A stretch of DNA of 64,000 nt from Lentzea indica (lineage in GTDB: Bacteria; Actinomycetota; Actinomycetes; Mycobacteriales; Pseudonocardiaceae), in contig NZ_VSRL01000007.1 in the NCBI RefSeq assembly GCF_012184385.1, positions 27,424 through 91,423 of the forward strand. The letters run 5' to 3'. The notes beneath the pieces are model-generated. The model had not been told where the DNA came from. It did not search any database and worked only from the letters and a program-made list of their open reading frames with translations. Position numbers and translations under genes: made by a program. Below are positions 8,718 through 16,586 of the stretch, one piece after another; within the stretch, counting starts at the first letter, position 1; every line of letters starts with the position of its first letter.

Positions 8718-9593
8718 GTGCCGGTCGCCTCTTTGCTGCTTGACCGCCTTCATGCCGCGGGTCTGAGTGATGTCACGGCAGTCGAGCCGGTCGAAGGCGG
8801 GGTTGCGGCGCTCGCCGGCGTCGCCACCCGGCGCAGCGGGCCCCCTCTGTTCGTCAAGTCGTTCGTCGACGTGCCGGCGGACGACCTGTTCGCGGCCGAG
8901 GCGGAAGGACTCGACGTTCTGCGGGAACGCGGTGTGCTCGCCACGCCTCAGGTCGTGCTCGCGACGCGGGACGTGCTGGTGTTGTCCGTCCTGCGGGCGC
9001 GGCCGGCGCAGGAGGCCTTCTGGGAGCAACTCGCCCACGCGCTCGCGCGGCTGCACACCTCGACGGTGCACGACAGGTTCGGCTGGGAGCGCGACAACTG
9101 GCTCGGTCGTTACCGGCAGGAGAACGCGTGGACCGCCGACGGACACGAGTTCTTCGCCCGGCGCCGACTGCTGCGCTGGCTGCCGGAGCGACGTGTCCGT
9201 GCGGCGCTGGACGAGCGGGACCGGCGGGCCTTGGAACGGCTGTGCGAGCGTCTGCCCGACCTGCTGCCGCCCCGGCCGGCCTGCCTGACCCACGGTGATC
9301 TGTGGGCGCACAACGTCCTCGCCACCGAGGACGGTCAGCCCGCGTTGATCGACCCGGCGGTCTCCTACACGTGGGCCGAGGTCGACCTGGCGCACCTGTG
9401 GTGCACTCCGCATCCGCCGGAGGCGAAGCGTTTCTTCGACGTGTACGCGGAGCTGACCGGCCTGGACGACACCTGGCGAGCCCGGATGCCGTTGATCCAG
9501 CTGCGTCAGCACCTGGCCGTCATCGCCCAGTTCGACCACGACTGGGGTGCGGCGCAGCAGGTCCGCGCCACGCTCAAGCCGTTCCGCCGATAA
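8718..9593 (+). CDS. Fructosamine kinase-like / phosphotransferase family protein
   Basis: A 291-residue kinase-fold protein with GTG start at 8718. It has an N-terminal lobe with FVKSFVDV (the lysine that contacts ATP), catalytic-loop-like LTHGDLWAHNVL and a following LIDPAVSYTWAEVDLAHL. This matches the fructosamine-3-kinase/aminoglycoside phosphotransferase superfamily. The family usually phosphorylates Amadori products on glycated proteins, starting deglycation. An aminoglycoside target is less likely because the GDLWxxN plus ALIDPAxxYxxxExDLA pattern is the fructosamine-kinase form. It stands alone, without operon partners. Confidence 0.88.
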   Translation: MPVASLLLDRLHAAGLSDVTAVEPVEGGVAALAGVATRRSGPPLFVKSFVDVPADDLFAAEAEGLDVLRERGVLATPQVVLATRDVLVLSVLRARPAQEAFWEQLAHALARLHTSTVHDRFGWERDNWLGRYRQENAWTADGHEFFARRRLLRWLPERRVRAALDERDRRALERLCERLPDLLPPRPACLTHGDLWAHNVLATEDGQPALIDPAVSYTWAEVDLAHLWCTPHPPEAKRFFDVYAELTGLDDTWRARMPLIQLRQHLAVIAQFDHDWGAAQQVRATLKPFRR

Positions 9594-9694
9594 GACGGTG
9601 GACACGACTCCCCGCTGAGCCGGTTCGGGAGCGCATTGCTGGTGGGGGAATTACGTACGATTCGCTTACCAGAACGACTTTGGGGGACCTGTTC

Positions 9695-10102
9695 GTGAAG
9701 AAGGTGGAACTACCCGACGGTGCCGTGGTGACCGGGCGTGGCCTGCGGGACGGCAAGCTCGTGGAGCCATTTCCCCAGTACGGGATCTATCTGCAGCCCA
9801 GGCCTGTCGACGTGCCGTGGCCGCACGACTGGATCGACTGGCCGGACTTCCGGCTTCCGCGTGATCACGACGCCGCGATCAGGCTGATTCGCTCTCTGCA
9901 CGCGCGAGCCCTGGCGGGCGAAAACGTCGAGGTGGCGTGCAGTGGCGGCGTCGGGCGCACCGGGACGGTCATGTCGTGCTTGGCCGTGCTGGCGGGTGTG
10001 CCCGCGGAGGAAGCCGTGGCGTGGACGCGCGCGAACTACCACCGGCGCGCGGTGGAAACGCCGTGGCAGAAGCGATGGGTCAGGCGTTTTCCCGCCGGTT
10101 AG
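9695..10102 (+). CDS. Protein-tyrosine/dual-specificity phosphatase-like protein
   Basis: A 135-residue protein with the cysteine phosphatase signature CSGGVGRTGT (CX5R) at about residues 82-91. An upstream acidic loop (DWIDWPDFRLPRD) could supply the general acid. The GTG at 9695 follows GGGGGA at 9682-9687 with good spacing; longer in-frame extensions are antisense-like sequence from the preceding gene and were rejected. The stop overlaps the convergent MOSC gene by four bases. Target unknown. Confidence 0.85.
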   Translation: MKKVELPDGAVVTGRGLRDGKLVEPFPQYGIYLQPRPVDVPWPHDWIDWPDFRLPRDHDAAIRLIRSLHARALAGENVEVACSGGVGRTGTVMSCLAVLAGVPAEEAVAWTRANYHRRAVETPWQKRWVRRFPAG

Positions 10103-10767
10103 GAGTCGAGTTCGACGGTCGTGCGCTTGTGCACCAGCTCGATCACCTCGGGCGGCAGCGAGTCCCCTGCCTCCAGCAGGCGGGGGAGCAGGTCGGCCTC
10201 CGTCAGGACGGCCCGGAAGACCATCTCGACGGTGACGTCGTGGTCCGGCCGGTGGACGATGGTGATCTCGTCGCCGGGCGCGATCAGGCCGGCCTCCAGC
10301 ACGCGGAAGTAGGCCCCTGGCCGCTTGGCCTGCGTGAACCGCTTCACCCAGCCGTGCTGCCCGAGAAAGCCCGCGAACGTCCGGCACGGCACGCGCGGGC
10401 AGGTGACCTCCAGCAGGGCCGTGCCGACCCGCCAGCGTTCACCGACGAGCGCGGTGGTCTGGTCGATGCCCTCCGTGGTCAGGTTCTCGCCGAACTGGCC
10501 GTTGCGGAGGTCGACGCCGAGCTCGACCTGCCACCAGTCCAGGTCCTCGCGGGCGTAGGCGTAAACCGCCTGGTAGGCGCCACCGTGGTGGTCCAGGTCG
10601 GCGATCGCGTCGCCCGCGACACCGCTGCCGGAGCTTCCCTTGGGTCCGGGCGGGGAGACCTCCAGCGGGCCGTCGACCGGGCGCTTGTCGATGCCGGTGG
10701 CGCCCTTCCGGGCGTAGTCGACCGGGACCGTCCTGTGGGCGATGTTCAGCGAGAGCACGACGGGCAT
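10099..10767 (-). CDS. MOSC-domain protein (YiiM-like)
   Basis: A 222-residue protein with the MOSC fold: GGAYQAVYAYAREDLDWW, then GQFGENLTTEGID, then the cysteine-containing CPRVPCRTF region, and a C-terminal helical extension as in YiiM. MOSC proteins carry sulfur on a conserved cysteine and bind molybdenum cofactor-like compounds; YiiM detoxifies N-hydroxylated bases. The start at 10767 gives the natural N-terminus MPVVLSLNIA. No molybdenum genes are nearby. Confidence 0.92.
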   Translation of the reverse strand: MPVVLSLNIAHRTVPVDYARKGATGIDKRPVDGPLEVSPPGPKGSSGSGVAGDAIADLDHHGGAYQAVYAYAREDLDWWQVELGVDLRNGQFGENLTTEGIDQTTALVGERWRVGTALLEVTCPRVPCRTFAGFLGQHGWVKRFTQAKRPGAYFRVLEAGLIAPGDEITIVHRPDHDVTVEMVFRAVLTEADLLPRLLEAGDSLPPEVIELVHKRTTVELDS

Positions 10768-10777
10768 GAGCTCGAGG

Positions 10778-11179
10778 CTATTGGCCGACCGCCTTCGCCG
10801 CGATCGAATTGACGTAGTCCTGGTACTTGCCGACCTTGTGGGTGATCAGGTCCATGCACTCCTGGAGCCGGTCCATCTGCTGGCGGACGCGTTCCTGGTG
10901 CTCCTTGAGGATGTCGAGGCGCTGCAGCTCGTTGCCGTCGCCCTGGCGGACCAGCTCGGTGTAGCGGCGGATCTCCGGCACCGGCATCCCGGACATGCGC
11001 AGCATGATGCACATGCGCAGCCAGTCGACGTCCTGCTGCGTGTACACCCGGCGGCCACCCGGTCCTCTGTGGACCTGGTGCGCGAGGATGCCTTCTTTCT
11101 CGTAGAAGCGCAGCGCGTGCACGCTCAGCCCGGTGCGTTCGGCCACCTGTCCGATGCTCAACTGCATGCGTCCGAGCAT
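10778..11179 (-). CDS. MerR-family transcriptional regulator
   Basis: A 133-residue regulator with an N-terminal MerR helix-turn-helix (LSIGQVAERTGLSVHALRFYEKEGIL), the RRVYTQQDVDWLRMC wing region and a long C-terminal dimerisation helix (LKEHQERVRQQMDRL). No metal-binding cysteine cluster is present, so it resembles the drug- or aldehyde-sensing group that controls aldo/keto reductases. Starts at 11179 or 11167 are possible; the second (MQLSIGQV) fits the family better. It is divergent from the aldo/keto reductase gene, whose promoter has the MerR-type geometry. Confidence 0.93.
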   Translation of the reverse strand: MLGRMQLSIGQVAERTGLSVHALRFYEKEGILAHQVHRGPGGRRVYTQQDVDWLRMCIMLRMSGMPVPEIRRYTELVRQGDGNELQRLDILKEHQERVRQQMDRLQECMDLITHKVGKYQDYVNSIAAKAVGQ

Positions 11180-11212
11180 AGGTGCCGGGCTACGAGCGGG
11201 CGCCGAAGGTGC

Positions 11213-11243
11213 TTGACCTAGAGGCGACTCTAGTTCCTAGGTT
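11213..11243 (+). promoter_or_regulatory. MerR-type promoter with 19-bp spacer and palindrome; leaderless start
   Basis: TTGACC (11213-11218) and TAGGTT (11238-11243) are separated by 19 bases, the overlong spacer typical of MerR-activated promoters. The spacer carries CTAGAG-GCGA-CTCTAG (11218-11233), a perfect inverted repeat. The ATG of the aldo/keto reductase at 11251 lies only 7 bases after the -10, so the mRNA is probably leaderless or nearly so. Confidence 0.8.
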
Positions 11244-11250
11244 CTCCCGC

Positions 11251-12291
11251 ATGACGATGCGTTATCGCGTACTTGGGGGAACCGGCATCGAGGTCAGTCA
11301 CCACTGCCTCGGCGCCATGATGTTCGGCTCTGTTGCCAACAACGACCACGACGAGGGCGTGCGGATCATCCACCGCGCCCTCGACGCCGGCATCAACTTC
11401 GTCGACACCGCCGACATGTACTCGGCGGGGGAGTCCGAGGAGATCGTCGGCAAGGCTCTGGCGGGCCGCAGGGACGACGTCGTGCTGGCCACGAAGGTGC
11501 ACTTCCCGTTGGGCGAGGGCCGCAACCGCAGCGGCAACTCGCGCCGCTACGTCGTGCGGGCTGTCGAGGACAGCCTGCGGCGTTTGGGTACCGACTGGAT
11601 CGACCTGTACCAGGTGCACCGGCCGGACTACACGACCGACGTCGAGGAAACGCTGTCGGTGCTCACCGATCTGGTGCGGGACGGGAAGATCCGGGCGTTC
11701 GGGTGCTCGACGTTCCCGGCGGAGGAGATCGTCGAGGCGCACCACGTGTCGCTGAACCGCGGGCTGATGCGGTTCCGGACCGAGCAACCGCCGTACTCCC
11801 TGCTGGCGCGTGGGATCGAACGGTCGGTGCTGCCGACCTGCCGGCGGCTCGGGATGGGGGTGCTGGTGTGGAGCCCGCTGGCCAGCGGGTTCCTGTCGGG
11901 CAAGCATCGGCGGGGCGCCGCGGCCGAGGCGTTCCGGGCGACGTTGACCCCGGATCGTTTCGACGAGTCGTTGCCGGGCAACGCGGCGAAGTTCGAGGCC
12001 GTGGAGCAGTTCGCGAAGCTGGCCGACGAGATGGGGGTGTCGTTGCCGGCGCTGGCGATCGCGTTCGTGACGACGCATCCCGCGGTGACCTCGGCGATCA
12101 CCGGGCCGCGCACGATGGAGCAACTGGAGTCGTTGCTGGAGGGCGCTTCGCTGGTGCTGACCGACGACGTGCTGGACCGGATCGACGAGATCGTGCCACC
12201 CGGCACGGACACCTATGACGTGCACGGGGTCTGGAAGCCCGCGTCGCTGCTGGACGTCCACCAGCGACGCAGGCCTCTGGATCAGCGCTGA
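11251..12291 (+). CDS. Aldo/keto reductase
   Basis: A 346-residue NADPH-dependent oxidoreductase with the catalytic tetrad visible: Asp and Tyr in DTADMYSAGESEE, Lys in ATKVHF and His in YQVHRPD. The C-terminal cofactor loop appears as AITGPRTMEQLES. The family (AKR11/12-like, Tas/YajO group) reduces aldehydes and ketones. The ATG at 11251 was chosen from the promoter geometry and the family N-terminus MRYRVLGGTGIEVSHHCLG. It ends one base before the convergent beta-propeller gene. Confidence 0.95.
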   Translation: MTMRYRVLGGTGIEVSHHCLGAMMFGSVANNDHDEGVRIIHRALDAGINFVDTADMYSAGESEEIVGKALAGRRDDVVLATKVHFPLGEGRNRSGNSRRYVVRAVEDSLRRLGTDWIDLYQVHRPDYTTDVEETLSVLTDLVRDGKIRAFGCSTFPAEEIVEAHHVSLNRGLMRFRTEQPPYSLLARGIERSVLPTCRRLGMGVLVWSPLASGFLSGKHRRGAAAEAFRATLTPDRFDESLPGNAAKFEAVEQFAKLADEMGVSLPALAIAFVTTHPAVTSAITGPRTMEQLESLLEGASLVLTDDVLDRIDEIVPPGTDTYDVHGVWKPASLLDVHQRRRPLDQR

Positions 12292-12292
12292 C

Positions 12293-13414
12293 TCACCACG
12301 CCTGAGTGGTCAGGCCGGTGCCGAGGTAGATCTGGTCGTACCCGTTGCCGTCGTTGTCGTCGGTGTAGACGACGGTGACGCGGCCCCACGGGTCGACGCC
12401 GACGGCGGGCTCGTCCTGCCTGCCGGTGGCGTTCGAGACGGTGAGCTGCCTCGGCGGCCGGCCGGTGGTGGTGCCGTCGGGGTTGTAGACGTGCGTGTAG
12501 ACGTCCTGCGCCTCCGCCGTGGTCACCGCGACGCCCAGCTGGTCGTCGATGCCGACCTGCGGGTCCGTGCCGGTGGTCTGAGCAACGGCACCACGTGACG
12601 CCCCGGCCGCGGTGAAGGACTGCGTGCGGACACCGGACTGTTCCCAAGCGACCGCGAAGTCGCCGTTGAAGTTGGCCGCCACGGCGGGGCTTTTCCCTTG
12701 CCCCGTCGTGGTTTGCGCCTGCTTCACGCCGCCGGACGGGGTGAGGGTCTTGCGGGCGACGTTCGCGTCCGCCTCCCACACCACGATCGCGTTGCCCGCC
12801 GCGCCCATCGCGACCTGGGGCTTGGCGTGGGTGCCGCCGGCGTTGTTGACCGGGGCCTCGTAGGTCTTGGACGAGATGGACGCGAACCCGCTCACCCGCA
12901 CGGTGGGCGCGGCGGTGCCCTGCTTGTCCTCCCACGTGACCGCGAAGCCGCCGGTGTCGGGATCGGCGGCGACGCTCGGGAAGTACTGCTGGCCGTCGGC
13001 GTTCGCGTTCGCCCTGCCGGAACCGGAGACGGTGCCGCTCGCGCTGACCGAGCGGACCGCGATGTTGTAGAAACCGTTGCCGTCAGGGTCTTCCGACCAC
13101 ACGACGACAGCGCTGCCGTCCTCGTGCAGCGACACGTCCGGCTGCCAGTGGCGCCAGTTCCCGGTGCCGCCGGCCGAGAGCTTCTTCTCGTAGATCGAGG
13201 TTCCCTCTTTGTAGAGCCGGATCCAGACGTCGGAGTGGATCGGGTCGGTGGGGTTGGTGGTGTCGCGGTCGTCCTCCCACACGACGGCCGTGTAGCCGTT
13301 GCGGGTGGCCGAGACGGACGCGTTGTCCTGGTCGCCGGTCGAGTCGCTGTTGACCGTGGACCACGTCAGTGGAGCGGGTGCCAGCAGGAGGCTCGCTATC
13401 AGCAGTGTCTTCAC
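12293..13414 (-). CDS. Secreted beta-propeller-like repeat protein
   Basis: A 373-residue protein with a short signal peptide (MKTLLIASLLLAPAPLTWS). It has repeated units of about 45-50 residues of the type FxVxWEDxxxG...I, seen as TAVVWEDDRDT, AVVVWSEDPDGNGFYN, FAVTWEDKQG, AIVVWEADAN, FAVAWEQSG and VTVVYTDDNDGNGYD. Asp/Asn-rich turns in these units could bind calcium. The pattern suggests a beta-propeller that acts outside the cell. Its start overlaps the stop of the upstream PhoD gene by four bases, so the two are an operon, possibly a secreted phosphatase with a partner. No enzymatic motif seen. Confidence 0.8.
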   Translation of the reverse strand: MKTLLIASLLLAPAPLTWSTVNSDSTGDQDNASVSATRNGYTAVVWEDDRDTTNPTDPIHSDVWIRLYKEGTSIYEKKLSAGGTGNWRHWQPDVSLHEDGSAVVVWSEDPDGNGFYNIAVRSVSASGTVSGSGRANANADGQQYFPSVAADPDTGGFAVTWEDKQGTAAPTVRVSGFASISSKTYEAPVNNAGGTHAKPQVAMGAAGNAIVVWEADANVARKTLTPSGGVKQAQTTTGQGKSPAVAANFNGDFAVAWEQSGVRTQSFTAAGASRGAVAQTTGTDPQVGIDDQLGVAVTTAEAQDVYTHVYNPDGTTTGRPPRQLTVSNATGRQDEPAVGVDPWGRVTVVYTDDNDGNGYDQIYLGTGLTTQAW

Positions 13415-14924
13415 GGCGCCTGCAATCCGGGGTTGTTCGCCTCGACGACGTAGCTGCCGACGGTTTTCACCGGGTAGTCGCGGACGGTGACCTTGTCGAC
13501 GGCGCGGAAGTCGACCCGCATCTCGGTCGGGTTGGTGCGGGTCTTCACGTACCCGCGCAGGTTCTTGAAGTACTTCACGTGCGGGTTCAGCGCCGGGTTG
13601 AGGCTGTTGTCCGCCGCGTTGCCGTCACCGCCGGACGTGATCGACGTGGTGACGAGCTCGGTGCCGATGATCCGGTTCTGCGACTGGTAGTTCTGCATGA
13701 GGTTCGCGGCCCAGCTGCGGTGTACGTCGCCGGTGAGGACCACCGTGCCCTTGTTGCCGTTGGTGTCCCAGGCGTTCTGGATGCGGGTGCGGTTGGCGGT
13801 GTAGCCGTCCCACGCGTCCATGCTCTTCGCGCCGTCCGCGCTCGCGAGCCGTTGGGCGAAGAACACCTGCTGGCCGAGGAAGTCCCACGTGCCGAGCTTC
13901 TGCCGCAGCCCGTCGATCAGCCACGTCTCCTGCGAGGTGCCGGTGAGCGAACGCGCCGGGTCGTCGGCGGCCGGGCAGACCTTCGTGCCGTCGCCGCACG
14001 CCTGGTCGTGGCGGTACTGGCGGGTGTCGAGCATGTGGAACGTGGCGAGGCTGCCCCAGCGAACCCTGCGGTGCAGCAGCATGTTCTCCGCGCTGGGAGC
14101 CTGGGCGCTTCTGAGCGGCATGTGCTCGTAGTACGCCTTGTACGCGGCCGCGCGGCGTGCTTTGAAGTCGCCGGCGGGATTCGTGTCGTTGCGGATCAGG
14201 TCGGCGTAGTTGTTCTCGACCTCGTGGTCGTCCCACACCACGAGCCACGGCGCGGTGGCGTGCGCGGCCTGCAGGTCCGGGTCGGTCTTGTACTGGGCGT
14301 GGCGGACCCGGTAGTGGGCGAGAGTGCTGATCTCGGTGGCGGGCGCGAACTTGCGGACCCTCGTGGTGCTGGCCGCGCCCTCGTAGATGTAGTCGCCGAG
14401 ATGCAGGATCAGGTCGGGGTGTTCCTCCGCCATCCGGCGGTAGGCCGTGAAGTAGCCCTCCTCGAAGTGCGAGCACGAGGCGAAGAGCATGGTCAGCTCG
14501 GGGGAGCTGCCGACGGCAGGAGCGGTGAGGGCGCGGCCGACGGGGGAGAGGTGGCCGCCGGTGCGGAAGCGGTACCAGTACTCGCGGCCGGGCTCCAGGC
14601 CCGTGAGGGTGACGTGCACGGAGTGAGCGCTTGCCTGAGTCGTGGTGAACGTGCCGGTGCGGGCGATGCTCGTGAAGTGCTCGTCGGTGGCGACCTGCCA
14701 TTCGACGGCGGTGTTGGTGTTCGGCATGCGCCGAGGCCGTCGGCGTTGAGAGGGCTGGGGGCCAGACGGGTCCAGATGACGAAGCCGTCGGCCGCTGGTT
14801 CGCCGGACGCGACCCCGAGGGTGAACGGGTAGCCGATCGCGTTGGCCAGTGCGGGAAGTAGAGCTCCGGCGCTCGCTCCCGCGAGGCCGCCCACGATGAA
14901 GGTGCGTCTCCGTAACGTGGTCAT
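13411..14924 (-). pseudogene. phoD: PhoD-type alkaline phosphatase/phosphodiesterase, frameshifted
   Basis: The N-terminus (from 14924) has a twin-arginine signal (MTTLRRRTFIVGGLAGASAG) and the PhoD N-domain start YPFTLGVASGEPAADGFVIWTRLAP. At about 14727-14732 the frame shifts by one base. The rest reads in another frame from MPNTNTAVEWQVATDEHF to the stop at 13411. It includes FASCSHFEEGYFTAYRRMAEE, LHLGDYIYEG, VVWDDHEVENNYADL and the late LTGDVHRSWAANL metal-binding segments. Inserting one G near GGCGCATG restores a protein of about 504 residues. Metal ligands are otherwise intact, so a recent indel or a sequencing error are both possible. Followed by the beta-propeller gene. Confidence 0.85.
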
Positions 14925-14935
14925 GACCCGCAGGC

Positions 14936-15454
14936 TTACCGAACGCGGGTAAAGGTCCGCCTAACGGTGTGCGGCTTCAAAGTGGTTTCCCACCATGCAA
15001 AAGCGGCGTGGTCGTCGTTGTGGATGTCGAACGCGTCGGCGAGCAGCTCGGCTGCGCAGAGCGGGATCCTGGTGTCTTGGACGGCGCGGTAGAGCAGTGC
15101 CACGTGGTCACGGGACCAGGATTCGAGGCGCAGGCCGGGTAATCGTTCGGCGTGGCAGCAGGGTTGGGCGCACACGACGATGTCGAACCACTCGTCGTCG
15201 TGGTCGTTGAACGCGACTGTGACGCCGAACCGGTCCGGGTGCAGCGCGGTCACCGTGCTGTGCCGGGTCTCGTAGTGCAGGGGGTACGGCAGGGCGGCGA
15301 GCCGTTTCGCGGCGTGGCGATCGGGGCCGCTGATCAGGACGGGATCATGATGGGTGCCGTGGTCGAGCACGACCACCTCCCACGTGCTGCGGGTCAACCT
15401 GAGTGCGGTCGCGAGACCGGCGATTCCGGAGCCGACGACGAGTGCTGTGGCCAT
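14936..15454 (-). CDS. Compact FAD/NAD(P)-binding oxidoreductase-like protein
   Basis: A 172-residue protein starting with a dinucleotide-binding motif (LVVGSGIAGLATALRL) and a second strand ending in VVVLDHG. The rest (SGPDRHAAKRL..., FDIVVCAQPCCHAERLPGL) resembles the substrate half of flavin oxidoreductases, but the whole is less than half their usual 350-450 residues. The interior looks shortened with no frame break, so it may be a remnant or a minimal FAD-binding protein. It is divergent from the MarR-type regulator. Confidence 0.6.
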   Translation of the reverse strand: MATALVVGSGIAGLATALRLTRSTWEVVVLDHGTHHDPVLISGPDRHAAKRLAALPYPLHYETRHSTVTALHPDRFGVTVAFNDHDDEWFDIVVCAQPCCHAERLPGLRLESWSRDHVALLYRAVQDTRIPLCAAELLADAFDIHNDDHAAFAWWETTLKPHTVRRTFTRVR

Positions 15455-15492
15455 GGCGAGCCCCTTCCCCCTAGGATTGAGGCTAGCGAACG

Positions 15493-15508
15493 TTCAGAAA
15501 TTTCTGAA
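15493..15508. promoter_or_regulatory. Perfect 16-bp palindrome upstream of MarR-type gene
   Basis: TTCAGAAATTTCTGAA is fully self-complementary and sits 12 bases before the GTG start at 15521 and 38 bases from the divergent FAD-type gene start at 15454. This is the size and place of a MarR/GbsR dimer site, so repression of both genes by the regulator is likely. Confidence 0.75.
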
Positions 15509-15520
15509 GACAGGGACACT

Positions 15521-15991
15521 GTGACGGGCGAGACAGCACGCAGGGAAGCGGCGGAGCATCTGGCGCTCGCACTCGTCGGCGCGGGGATGCAGCGGATGGC
15601 GTCAAGGACGTTGGCGGCGTTCCTGTTCGCTGACAAGGAGTCGCTGACCGCAGGAGATCTCGCCGACGAGCTGGGTGTGAGCGCCGGGTCCGTGTCCGGC
15701 GCCATCAAGATGGTCGCGCAGATGGGCCTGATCGAGCGGAGTTTCGTGGCGGGCAGCCGGCGCGAGCACTACCGGATGCGCGACAACGCCTGGACCACCC
15801 TGTACTCGCGGCAGCACTCGATCATCGACGACGTGCTGTCGGCGGTCGAGAGGGGTGTCGACGCCGTCGGGCCGGGTCCCGCGTACGACCGGCTCACCTA
15901 CATGCGTGACTTCTACACGTTCCTGCTCAACGAGGTGCCTGCGCTGGTGGAGCGGTTCGAGCAGCAGCGCCGTGAAGAACCCCGTCCATGA
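15521..15991 (+). CDS. GbsR/MarR-family transcriptional regulator
   Basis: A 156-residue winged-helix regulator. The DNA-binding part reads MASRTLAAFLFADKESLTAGDLADELGVSAGSVSGAIKML-like (positions about 25-65), with the wing as SFVAGSRREHYRMRDNAW. The C-terminal helices (about 90-150) would form the dimer. The GTG at 15521 was chosen because it follows the palindrome and begins the family-like sequence. The 3' end overlaps the convergent TetR gene by 65 bases. Ligand unknown. Confidence 0.88.
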   Translation: MTGETARREAAEHLALALVGAGMQRMASRTLAAFLFADKESLTAGDLADELGVSAGSVSGAIKMVAQMGLIERSFVAGSRREHYRMRDNAWTTLYSRQHSIIDDVLSAVERGVDAVGPGPAYDRLTYMRDFYTFLLNEVPALVERFEQQRREEPRP

Positions 15992-16478
15992 TCAGGTCCA
16001 GCATCCGCCTCGCCTGATCCGGGTCGCCGTTCTGCGCGACGCCGATCAGCAGCGCCATCAGGTCCATGGGTTTCGTCTGCGCGCCCAGCGGGGCCAGTAG
16101 CAGGGCCACCGCGTCGGTCATCTTGGCGCGGCTGTGCTCGAACGGGTTCATGCCCGCGGCGATCACGGCCTGCAGGGCTTCCTTGAGGTCGCGCTTCGTC
16201 GCGGCGTAGGCGATGAAGCGGTCCATCCACTCCCGCAGCGCCGCCTGGGGTTCGTGGGTCTCGAGCAGCTCGGACGCCGCGTCGCAGAGCTTCTCCAGCT
16301 CCGTGCGGTAGACCGCCTCGATCAACGCCTCGCGGGTGGGGAAGTGCCGGTACAGCGTGCCGATCCCCACGCCCGCCTTCTTGGCGATGGCGCCGAGCGT
16401 CACGTCCTTCTCGTGGGTGAACGCGTCCAGCGCCACCTCGAGCAGCAACCCGCGGTTGCGGACAGCGTCAGCACGCAC
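15927..16478 (-). CDS. TetR-family transcriptional regulator
   Basis: A 183-residue repressor with a TetR helix-turn-helix at about residues 10-55 (VTLGAIAKKAGVGIGTLYRHFPTREALIEAVY) and a helical ligand-binding C-terminus of the SbtR-like type (MDRFIAYAATKRDLKEAL). It is divergent from the two SDR genes, with two palindromes in the shared promoter. It probably represses them and itself. The end overlaps the convergent MarR gene. Confidence 0.93.
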   Translation of the reverse strand: MRADAVRNRGLLLEVALDAFTHEKDVTLGAIAKKAGVGIGTLYRHFPTREALIEAVYRTELEKLCDAASELLETHEPQAALREWMDRFIAYAATKRDLKEALQAVIAAGMNPFEHSRAKMTDAVALLLAPLGAQTKPMDLMALLIGVAQNGDPDQARRMLDLIMDGVLHGAAARTAPPAQAPR

Positions 16479-16503
16479 TTGTTCACTCCTGATGGGTCAC
16501 TTG

Positions 16504-16558
16504 CTAAACGGAGGATCCTCCGTTTAGAGTGGAACTCGAACCGGAGGAACCTCCGTTT
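16504..16558. promoter_or_regulatory. Two TetR-type operators upstream of the tandem SDR genes
   Basis: Site 1 (16504-16527) is a perfect 24-base palindrome with half-site CTAAACGGAGGA. Site 2 (16539-16558) has the same core, CGGAGG-AA-CCTCCG, with flanking AAC/TTT. The centres are about 33 bases apart (three helical turns), so two TetR dimers could bind side by side between the regulator start (16478) and the first SDR start (16587). Confidence 0.82.
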
Positions 16559-16586
16559 CAGTGTACGACAAGGTTGGGGAAACAGG

